64,000 nt of DNA, from contig CM049311.1 of NCBI GenBank assembly GCA_026874595.1, positions 52,021,676-52,085,675 on the forward strand. Direction: 5' to 3'. Each line of letters starts with the position of its first letter. The stretch's first letter is position 1. The notes under the pieces are model-generated. The model saw only the letters and a list, made by a program, of their open reading frames with translations. It was not told the origin of the DNA and made no database searches. The DNA comes from Sipunculus nudus (Eukaryota > Annelida > Sipuncula > Golfingiida > Sipunculidae). The translations under genes and the position numbers were made by a program. This document shows, in pieces, positions 56,101 to 64,000 of this stretch.

Positions 56101-56614
56101 ACACCATAAGACCCCCACACTTACAGTCCTCAGTGATTCATGAACTTTCATACAATTACACCGTGTTAACCATGAGGATGAGGCCCCTACACTTACACTC
56201 CTCAGTGATTCATGAACCTTCATACAATTACATGGTGTACACCATGAGACCCCTACAATTACTCTCCTCAGTGATTCAAGAATCTCATACAATTACACCG
56301 TGGTAACCATGAGGCCATTACACTTACACTCCTCAGTGATACATGAACCTTCATACAATTACGCCGTGGTAACCATGAGGCCCCTACACTTACACTCCTC
56401 AGTGATTCATTCACCTTCATACAATTACACTGTGTAAACCATAAGACCCCTACACTTACACTCCTCAGTGATTCATGAACCTTCATACAATTACACTGTG
56501 TACACCATGAGACCCCTACAATTACACTCCTCAGTGGTTCATGAACCTTCATACAATTATTCCGTGTAACCCATGAGGCCCTTACACTTACAGTCCTCAG
56601 TGCTTCATGAACCT

Positions 56615-56895
56615 TCCATCTGTATACTATGAGCCATCCTACTTACACCATTTACATTGAGCTATGAACCATTGCCCTATTACATTCTGTTAACACTATG
56701 AAATCACGAGTTTACATTCTTTATACTATGAACTCCTGCACAATTACACTCTGTGTCTGTAAACATGAACTACCCATAACATGAAGCTCTGCACAGTTTC
56801 ATTAAGTATACCACACTACTTCCTGTAAAGCTTAACCTACCGTAGTACGTCCGCACAACTGCACTTGTGAACCCGTGAATACACCAAGTAAACCT
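56615..56895. repeat. Decayed roughly 33-bp periodic transition zone
   Basis: After the last clear 66-bp unit, ATGA motifs continue at about 56,629, 56,664, 56,698, 56,728 and 56,765 (steps of 35, 34, 30, 37). They are separated by TTACA.T.TGT-like sequence. This is half the satellite period and close to the 32-bp repeat that follows. It appears to be old, unhomogenised repeat. Confidence 0.6.
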
Positions 56896-57615
56896 TGAAC
56901 CACTGCAAAATGACGCTATTTAAACCATGAACCACAACCTGATGTAGCTAACCATGGAATACTGCATGATGACGCTACGTAAACAATTAACTACCGCATG
57001 GTGACGCTATGTACACCATGATCCACTGCATGATGACGCTGAGTAAACTATGAACCACTGCATGATGACGCTACGTAAACCATGAACAACTGCATACTGA
57101 CGCTACGTAAACCATGAACCACCGCATAGTGACGCTATGTACACCATAATTCCACTGCATGATGAAGCTTAGTAAACTATGAGCCACTGCATGATGACGC
57201 TACGTAAACCATGAACAACCGCATGCGGACGCTACGTAAACCATGAACCACCGCATGGTGACGCTATGTGCACCATGATCCACTGCAAAATGACGCTAAG
57301 TAAACTATGAACCACTGCATGATGACGCTATTTAAACCATGAACCACAACATGATGTAGCTAACCATGGAATACTGCATGATGACGCTACGTAAACAATT
57401 AACTACCGCACGGTGACGCTATGTACACCATGATCCACTGCATGATGACGCTGAGTAAACTATGAACCACTGCATGATGACGCTACGTGAACCATGAACA
57501 ACTGCATACGGACGCTACGTCAAACATGAACCACCGCATGGTGACGCTATGTACACCATGAACTACTTAATGATGACGCTGAGTAAACTATGAACCACTG
57601 CATGATGACGTTAAA
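56896..57615. repeat. 32-bp tandem repeat right of the satellite
   Basis: About 22 units with strict 32-bp spacing (TGACGCT at 57,002, 57,034, 57,066 and so on), with core CATGAACCACTGCATGATGA followed by CGCTACGTAAAC. Variants include CTATGTACACC for CTACGTAAACC. A longer period is visible: the segment from about 56,915 to 57,060 recurs at about 57,330 to 57,480. The core aligns with one half of the 66-bp monomer. Confidence 0.92.
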
Positions 57616-58443
57616 AAAACAAGTAACATCACTATAGCCAAGAAATTGTTATTTATCTGTATATCTGTTACGTCAAATTACAGATTCATCAAATGATACA
57701 CGAGTATATCAGTCATATCCAATTCTCTGACTCAGTGAATTCCATTTAAAAAAATATCTTCTTCTGTAAATATTAATTATAATTATTTACAAATGATAGT
57801 CTCACACGTAAATTTAAATTGTATTAATATTTTCTGTTATCTGATTCCGCTGACGGAGCTCTAATAAATTTAGGTATTACCTGGGACAGATGAACACTGC
57901 AGCATGCATTCAACGTGTATCCTAATCAGAAATAACTCTTTTAAATTATTTCATTATGCTATCAATGATTCAGCACTTGATCTTCTCTAACATAACCTGT
58001 ATTAACACAGGATCATCGTAAACAAATGTTTCAAGTAAATACGTTCAAATGAATGTAATGTCTAGCACTAGGTACCATCAATGTGACACTCATTGAACCG
58101 AATAATGCCATCTCGCCTTAGTTAAAGAGATGTCCTAATGGCCACTATTCAGTGTAGATGTTGTGGACAATGTCCATAGAAACAGAGAGAATACGTCCCC
58201 CAAAGGAAAAGAGAGACGAGGGAAAAGTGATGGGTCGCACGGTGTGTATATGGAGACACCAGATTTAATGAAAAAGGTGTTATAGTGTAATCCTAATATT
58301 AACTTAAATGCTTTACTTGAACTCTTCAGCGTAGAAGATGGTTTATGCCTTAGTTTCTCAGCATAGGAGATCTCATTTATATCATATCCCTACTGCAGCA
58401 GCCTGTCAGTTATTGAAAATATTTACACAAAGAGTAGTCTGAC
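57616..58443. other. Non-coding stretch
   Basis: No gene, RNA or repeat is recognisable. Confidence 0.4.
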
Positions 58444-59754
58444 AAGTGACCCGTGGGTCATGACGCTCAGCCGACTGACATTTTGACAATATGTCCTTGC
58501 ACAGACAACTAATTAAGGTAATGTAGGTGGCATCATTGTTCATGCATATTAGCTTAAGTTCATCAAGACCCATAAGCACAACAAATCTGATGACAAACCA
58601 ACTTTCATGAGGAATCTGGCAATTTGGGTGTATTTTGCATTATTTCTAGGGTGCTCAAACATACCCCAATATAGTTCACTGTGACCTTATTTTAGGTTTC
58701 TGGGGAGAACTTTTGAGGACCTCTCGGGATGTCAAGTTAAAAGATTCTGGGCCCAAAGGTTATGATTTGTGGCCTACTTTGGTATCAAATTTTCAATTAT
58801 TCTGAGGGGTGCTTATATTTATGAACCCCATAGCCCAGAAAGTAAAGTTTTGAAATGCCGTGCTAGTCTGTTACTTACAAAAGTAATGTAAATGGTTGAC
58901 ACCTTTTGAAAAAGACTAGCTGTGTGTGGGTTCTTGTACACAAGCTTTTCTGGTGCTCGGCCCCCTTCCTCAGGTGTAAAGCTTGTGTACAAGAACCCAC
59001 AGACAGCTAGTCTTTTTCAAAAGGTGTCAACCATTTACATAGCTCAGAAAATATAGGTAACAGAGACCTAACTACACGTTTCCAAGGAGATTTTCATAGA
59101 CCTCCCTGGATTTTAGGTTAGAAGATTCCAGGTCCAATGTTTATGATTTGTGCCCTGTTTTGGTATCACATTTTTAATTATGATGGGGGTGCTTATAAAC
59201 CCAATAGCTCAGAGAATATGGGTAATAGAGACCTAATTTCAGGTTTACATGGAGACTTTTAAGGTACCTCTCTGGATGTAAAGTGAGAAGATTCTATGTC
59301 TAATTGTTACGATTTTAGCTCTTTTAACAAATGACCACATCTTTTAAGGTCTCAAAAATAGATAAAAAAATAGTAAAAATCGAAAAAATACAGGTGGCAC
59401 CACCAGTCTGCAGAAACTGATGAATAACTCCATGATGAATATCCATGCAAAGAATCATGGAGATCAATGCATTAGTTGTTCAGATACTTGAGCTTTTGTA
59501 TCAAATTTTTCATTATTCTGGGGAGTACTTCGGAGCCACATAACTGGAAGAATATGGGTACCAGAGACCTAATTCCAGGTTTTCAAGAAGATTTTTCATG
59601 GACCTCTCTGGTTGTAAAGTTAGAAGATTCCAGGTCCAGTGGTTACGATTTGTGCCTTGTAAACGGACAGACGGCTGGATGGCCGGACGGCCGGACGGAC
59701 GACGGACAAAGAGTGATCGCTATAGCTCAGATGACTTACAGTCAGCTTAGCTAA
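58444..59754. mobile_element. Dispersed repeat, copy A (about 1.3 kb)
   Basis: It starts with AAGTGACCCGTGGGTCATGA and CGCTCAGCCGACTGACA and ends with a GGACGG-rich tail, CAAAGAGTGATCGCTATAGC and CAGTCAGCTTAGC. The end resembles the start in inverted orientation (GCTCAGCCGACTG against GCTAAGCTGACTG). Inside are degenerate repeated modules with CATAGCTCAGA.AATA.GGTA, GACCTAATTTCAGGTTT and GGACCTCTCTGGAT. The last 350 bp match 61,910-62,250 closely. A hairpin at 58,886-59,040 interrupts or belongs to it. No protein is encoded; the 59,476-59,754 frame is repeat sequence. It is probably a non-autonomous element. Confidence 0.7.
58886..59040. repeat. Near-perfect 63-bp inverted repeat (hairpin)
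   Basis: Arms are 58,886-58,948 and 58,978-59,040, complementary at 62 of 63 positions by hand alignment, around a 29-nt loop. On the minus strand the loop reads CTGAGGA, a G/C-rich stretch, then GAAA. The near identity means it is young or kept by gene conversion. Confidence 0.95.
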
Positions 59755-60884
59755 AAACTCATGAATTCTGGTCATCAGCAAAGAGTCTTATTATCGTATG
59801 TTGTTAAAATAAACAATCACTAAAGTGATTATTGTCAGACCAGTATGGAGTGAACCATCTCTTGAATAATTGTAGTAATTACTATAAAAAGATAGCAATC
59901 TAACATTCAAATAATCTGGTAATACAGGGACGGCACTCCCTTCATATTCAGAGTAATAGACTTAATAGGAGAAATCTTACTAGATGATAAATACGACAAA
60001 TGAGAATAGATTTTTTTCAGCAGCATGCGTCACTTTGCATGCATATGCAGTATAAGGACCATTTGAGACGGCTAGTTTTGCGTGTTTTGTAAAGTACATT
60101 GTTAATCTTATTGTGATCCGCACAGGGATCAAACAGGGTAGGTTAATAATGTTTTGAGGCCTGTATGTGTGTCAAAATGTGAAAAATGTGAGTACCGAAT
60201 TCTCATTGAAATAAAATTAAAAAGTTTAAAAACAACCTGTTAAGTCACACATATCTTACGACTAGCTACAGATTCCCACACCAAGTTGTTGTCTAAAGGT
60301 TGTAAGGAGTATATAACAGGTTTTCTTTGATCCGCGATTCGTTTTTAGGACATTCTGGTCAGGGTAAAACCTTCCGCCAAACCAAACCAATCGTCAGGTT
60401 TTCCTAGGTTTACTTGACTGGCAATAGTCCCACTGGAGTTTTGGACTCTTGCGATGTTCGGCGAATAAAAAGTTTTGTCATGAGTTGAGACTGTCGTAGA
60501 GGCCTATAGTAAAAAATAACCATTCTAGAAAGCATGAATCACCTGTAACATCAACAACTGATTTATTTGTCCAGGGGGAATTGAAGCATTAACAGCCCAG
60601 CAGACATCATGCATTCGGTGGCAGTCCTGTATGATGTTTTAGGCCTGTGTACGAATATGTTCATATTTCACTTCCTTGGTGCAAAATAGTGATGTAATAT
60701 ATTTTTCAGTGGTCAAATATACAATACACATAGAAGTACTGAACATTAAACAATTGATATATATATATGTTAAATCTCACAGATGTGTATAGAGTGTTAT
60801 AATCACAGTTAACTGCTGGGCTAATCTATGGACTCCACATGGCGTCAGTCACTAAAAAAAGCAATTGAGGAGTCATTCTTTTGG
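59755..60884. other. Non-coding stretch
   Basis: No gene can be supported. GCGATGTTCGGCGAA at about 60,453 is shared with the element at 60,885, so a fragment of that family may lie here. Confidence 0.35.
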
Positions 60885-61095
60885 GCTAACCAAGCCGGTG
60901 AATATTTGGCGATGTTCGGCGAAGCTCGGTGATATTTCGGCAAGCGTTTGCAAATGCATCGATGATGTTTGCCGAATGTTCTCAGACAGCTTGTCAGCAT
61001 CTGCCAAGCAAAGAAATGTTGCAGATGCATAGCCGAAAATTGCCGAACAATCACAGATGTATCGGAGATGCTTTATTGGTTGGGTATAAATACAA
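60885..61095. mobile_element. GCGAA-rich foldback-like element
   Basis: This GC-richer segment has repeated and inverted TTCGGCGAA, TTGCCGAA and GCAAATGCATC/GCAGATGCAT motifs. It is bounded by CTAACCAAGC on the left and GATGCTTTATTGGTTGGG on the right, which are weak inverted repeats (AACCAA...AGC). Similar sequence flanks the TTAA element at 62,255-62,373 and 63,381-63,530. Overlapping frames on both strands (60,845-61,054 minus; 60,929-61,195 plus) have no supporting features and are not called. Probably a small non-autonomous element. Confidence 0.45.
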
Positions 61096-61164
61096 ACATT
61101 TCCGGACCCAGCCTTATTTTCTCTCTAGCAGTTGCACGTTGCACGTATACACCAAAAGCAGGAT

Positions 61165-62250
61165 AAGTGACCCATGGGTCGTGACGCTCAGCTGAATTGG
61201 ACATGCGTGACGCAGGCATTGATTATTGATGTTAAGATCTGGTGAAATATATTTGATAAGGAATCTTGAACAATGAGTAGAATAACTTCCAGGGTAATCA
61301 AAATTAGCTTTTTGCCCAAAGTCCTTAGAAAATAGGTTACAGTGAACTTATTTAGGCTTACCATAAAGATTTTACCAGAAACTCCCTGGATGCTAAGGTT
61401 AAAGTTTCTATGGCAAAATTCTACACTTTTGGCCCATCGGACTAAGTGCTAGCTAAAACCAGGTTCTCTCACACAGCTTGCAGAATATAGATGACAGTGA
61501 CATAATTTCATATTTTCAATATTTTTTTAAGGAACTTCCCCTGATCTTAATCAAATTAGAAGTTTCTAGGTCCAGCTGTGATCAAAATAAAAATATATGT
61601 CATACATGAAGCTCAAACCACGTTCTTTTACATATATTGCAGAATATAGGTCACCATGATCTAATTTCAGGTTTCCACAGAGACTTACCCTGAATATATG
61701 TTAGAAGAATCTAGGCTAAATGGAAACAATTTGTGACCGTCTGACACACTAGGTGCTGAAAACCCTGTTTTCGGCCCTAGTTCGCAAAAAAGGTCACGAT
61801 GACCTAATTTCAAGTTTCCAAAGAGATTTGCCTAGGACCTCCCTAGATATACAATTTGAAGGTTTTAATATATAGAGAAAAAATGCGTACTATTTAGAAA
61901 AAAAAATAAGGTGACACCACCAGTCTTCAGGAACTGATGAAATACTCCATGATCAATATGCATGGAAAGAATCATGGCGATCAATGCATTAGTTATTCTG
62001 ATACTGGAGTTTTTGTATCAGTCTGTTTTTACCATTCTTGGAGATACTTTCTAGCCCCATAGCTCGGAGGATATAGGTCAGGGTGACCTTATTTCTAGTT
62101 TCATAGGGGATTTCTTACGGACCTCAACAGATTTTCAGTAAGTGGTTTCTAGATCCAGAGGTCAGATTTGTGCGTTGTTAACGGACAAGTGGACGGCCGG
62201 ATGACGTACAAAGAGTGATCGCTATAACTCGGATGACTGTCAGTCAATAT
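61165..62250. mobile_element. Dispersed repeat, copy B (about 1.1 kb)
   Basis: The same family as copy A and in the same orientation: AAGTGACCCATGGGTCGTGA and CGCTCAGCTGA at the left, modules with CAGAATATAGGTCACCATGA, then ACCACCAGTCTTCAGGAACTGATGAAAT-type sequence from 61,910 and the tail GGACGGCCGGATGACG...CAAAGAGTGATCGCTATAAC. It lacks the hairpin. No coding sequence. Confidence 0.7.
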
Positions 62251-62373
62251 AATGCAATGCAAAGTTCACCAATCTGCGAATGTACCAACGCAAAATCTAC
62301 CGATCGGCGAAAAGGCACCGATGTTTCGGTGACCTTCCGCTGATATTCAGCTAATTTTCGGCGAAGGTTCGCC

Positions 62374-63380
62374 TTAAGCCTGCGTCATATATCCAACGAC
62401 CTCCGACCGAATTTGTGGATCGCCAGAAAGTCGCCGAATTCCATGCTTGCCAGGAAGTCAAACGTATATTACGCTTAAAATCTAACCTGTCACATATCGG
62501 ACGGGGATCGGGCGGTGCTCATTGAATAATGGTGATCAAAATTCATTCGGTGGCCGTCGGAAGTCGGGCGAATGTCGCCCGGCATAATGGCAGGTGCCAT
62601 CCGAGTTGCGGTCGATGGTCATTTGGTCTGTCGATGCCCAACAGACACCCGAGCAACGCCCGGGCGGGCGCCGCCCGACGTACGCGCCTCGAGTATATAT
62701 GGCATATAAAATGTTTGTCACATCATATGAATGAAGTCTGACAGAGTGAAGAGCACTGCACAGCTACTAAGTTATAAGGGCAAGCGAAGATAACGCGAAA
62801 GAAGACCAAGAGAGCAACGAAACCAGTTTCTAAAAAGAAGGTGGCACGAGAGCCTGAGTCCGCTTCATCGAAGCATGGACTAGAAGCTGAGTTGACAGGA
62901 GGAGCCCGGCCGGAGCCGAAGTAATCGCGCGACGGCGGCCCGACACCGGCACGGAGGGTGTTCGCCGCACGTTCGACTTTGAACTAGTCGGGCAGGATAA
63001 GGGGGGGGGGGGGTCGTTCGAGTATCTTAGGGAGCCAATGCGGAAGCCGCTCAGCTTTGTCGACCTCCGCCTATATTTTAAAGCATAAATACGTCTAAAA
63101 TCGTTGGATTGCTGCCCGAGCACCGATCGCATGTTTGCTGCTGCCCGAGCGATCTACGGGCGACCTGTTTACGAGCTCTGCGACCTAAAAAATTGCCATT
63201 GGAAAATCGCTGATTTTTAGAACTGGTTTCGGTGCCCTGCGATCGTCGGCCGACCCCTAAAAATCGTGGCGGAGTCCGCAGTGATCGAGCAAACACATGC
63301 CATATTCCTGCCTAAAATGCCCTTTTCAGCTCGTAGAGAAGTCGGACGGGCTCCGTTTTGGATATGTGACGCAGGCTTAA
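62374..63380. mobile_element. 999-bp TIR transposon with TTAA target duplication
   Basis: TTAA at 62,374-62,377 and again at 63,377-63,380 flanks inverted termini GCCTGCGTCATATATCCAA (left) and, on the reverse strand, GCCTGCGTCACATATCCAA (right), differing at one of 19 bases. Inside there is a further inverted pair, GAAACCAGTTTCTAAAAA near 62,819 and TTTTTAGAACTGGTTTC near 63,215. A TATA-like GTATATATGG lies near 62,692 and a run of 13 G at 63,001-63,013. TTAA duplications are typical of piggyBac and Kolobok transposons, but no transposase remains. Likely a non-autonomous derivative. Confidence 0.8.
62778..62924 (+). pseudogene. Possible coding remnant: Lys/Arg-rich 48-residue frame inside the TTAA element
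   Basis: The open frame between stops at 62,775 and 62,922 has no ATG. It contains TRKKTKRATKPVSKKKVARE, which is rich in Lys and Arg and resembles a nuclear-localisation or DNA-binding segment, followed by a Glu/Ser-rich part. A TATA-like motif lies about 85 bp upstream. It could be the 5' coding remnant of a lost transposase or accessory protein, or chance. I do not recognise a family. Confidence 0.25.
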
Positions 63381-63530
63381 TAAAAACATATCACCGATGG
63401 TTCGACGAAGCTTTGCAAATACCTCGGCGTCTTTTCGCAGACTCAACGCAGATGCTTGCAGACATAAAACATGTCTAGGACGCTTTGCTTGGTTGGGGAT
63501 TAATTTCCGAAGCTTTTGCGAAGTTCACTG

Positions 63531-64000
63531 ATATTTCGCCGCTATTTTCTTCAGGCAAAACCCCGAGACCAAATTCCTCTGCAAGCATTGGAATTTCTGA
63601 AGCTCTAGTGGACATTTCGCGAGGCAGTGTACACACTCCCGATAGCTTGTGATGCTCGTCGAACTTCGTCAATTTACGGCTACCTGTTTGGAGAAGTCTA
63701 ACGCTAATCCAAATTTTCATCTTGAATACTTAGACTAGTCGTCACAGGGTCAGCGGCACTACCTTTCACACAGCACATGACCAGCGACGGGGAGAAGGAG
63801 CTCTAGATCTACGGCCTCTATGGGTCATTTTTGTTTCAATATGGGCCGGTTATTATATTATTGGTGGTAACAGCCTCTTCCAGTAACATCTGTGCCTTTT
63901 CCTGCTATGGCTTAGAAGGTAATAAATGTAGCATCATCTTCTAATTATAGCGATAATTCGAACACCTTAAGCTGATTAGTAGCTGAAATTGGAATGTCAG
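63531..64000. other. Non-coding stretch with GCGAA-rich fragments
   Basis: CACTGATATTTCGCCG and TTTCGCGAGG motifs at 63,520-63,630 suggest another fragment of the foldback-like family. The minus-strand frame 63,475-63,720 has no supporting feature. Nothing is recognisable beyond about 63,720. Confidence 0.35.

Larger units (their letters stand above)
8567..56614. repeat. 48-kb satellite array of a 66-bp monomer
   Basis: The whole interval is tandem copies of one 66-bp unit. Typical landmarks in order are CCTCAGTGATTCATGAACC, then TTCATACAATTACACCGTGT, then AACCATGAGACCCCTACACT and a short TACA-rich end. At 66 bp spacing this gives roughly 730 monomers. I found no non-satellite insertion of useful size inside. 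Length variants are recurrent: 65 bp (one C lost in GTGTACCCATGAG), 70 bp (extra AATT, as in CCCTTAATTACACTT, or an extra TTCC version), and 72 bp (extra GAGGAT before GAGGCCCC). The unit is 22 codons and has few stops, which explains runs of up to 270 open codons on the minus strand and shorter ones on the plus strand. Frame-shifting variants break these at random, so I do not annotate them as genes. The monomer is not a satellite I can name. Confidence 0.97.
62255..63530. mobile_element. Host element split by the TTAA transposon
   Basis: The flanks 62,255-62,373 and 63,381-63,530 share GCGAA/CGATGTTCGG-type sequence and a CTTTGCTTGGTTGGGG end with the element at 60,885-61,095. The simplest reading is one such element interrupted at its TTAA by the 999-bp transposon. 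The flanks are diverged, so this is a tentative assignment. Confidence 0.4.

Noticed and set aside
8567-56614. CRISPR array
   Set aside because: The repeats are contiguous 66-bp units without unique spacers, in an evidently eukaryotic region.
8567-56614. CENP-B box or telomere-type repeats in the array
   Set aside because: No TTCG....CGGG-type box and no TTAGGG or TTAGG runs were seen. A centromere role rests only on array form.
60590-60820. Inverted pair AGCCCAGCA / TGCTGGGCT as a transposon
   Set aside because: Only about nine bases match and nothing else is symmetrical; it is compatible with chance.
60845-61195. Small protein genes on both strands
   Set aside because: The frames overlap a GCGAA-rich foldback-like repeat and show no domain, signal peptide or splice context.
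62529-63296. Several 60-100 codon frames on both strands near a TATA-like site
   Set aside because: They are in a GC-rich non-autonomous transposon where long frames arise by chance. Only the Lys/Arg-rich frame at 62,778-62,924 was kept, as a weak candidate.

Overview
The window is eukaryotic, from a marine invertebrate and most likely a mollusc (bivalve or gastropod). The reasons are a spliced gene with GT-AG introns and an AATAAA signal, tRNA-derived SINEs, several MITE-like inverted-repeat elements, long AT/CT/poly-G tracts, and dispersed repeats ending in GGACGG-rich tails of the kind I associate with bivalve genomes. The taxon call is inference from repeat style. I see no bacterial, organellar or viral gene.

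Layout. (1) 84-1501: the last two coding exons and poly(A) signal of a small secreted, cysteine-rich peptide precursor. Its acidic propeptide ends in a dibasic site and is followed by an eight-cysteine inhibitor-knot-type peptide with a Gly-Arg amidation tail, most like the agatoxin-like neuroendocrine peptides of arthropods. (2) 1.5-8.5 kb: non-coding DNA with microsatellites, two SINE copies, a 23/29-bp minisatellite, poly-G tracts and MITE-like elements. (3) 8,567 to about 56,614: one apparently uninterrupted satellite of a 66-bp monomer, about 48 kb or roughly 730 monomers. It has several layers of higher-order repeat (132, 660, 726/792, 1,984, 2,442, 3,664, 3,713, about 4,500 and 4,960 bp) and an inverted block at its left edge. 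(4) 56,615-57,615: a decayed roughly 33-bp periodic zone, then a 32-bp tandem repeat. (5) 57.6-64 kb: non-coding DNA with two copies of a roughly 1.1-1.3 kb dispersed repeat, a 63-bp-arm hairpin, and a 999-bp TTAA-flanked transposon that appears nested in another repeat.

Central observation. The 66-bp monomer reads as an old dimer: its halves align around a shared CATGA...CCTT...TTACAC core. The flanking 32-bp repeat aligns with one of those halves. Array edge and array core therefore look like successive layers of one satellite lineage: a roughly 32/33-bp ancestor, then the 66-bp dimer, then nested higher-order repeats. The usual single CpG of the monomer occurs as CG, TG and CA forms, the pattern expected from methylation and deamination.

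The many long open frames inside the satellite are not taken as genes. They arise because 66 bp is 22 codons and the monomer lacks stops in several frames on both strands. The only convincing protein-coding gene is the peptide precursor at the left end, and its 5' part lies outside the window.
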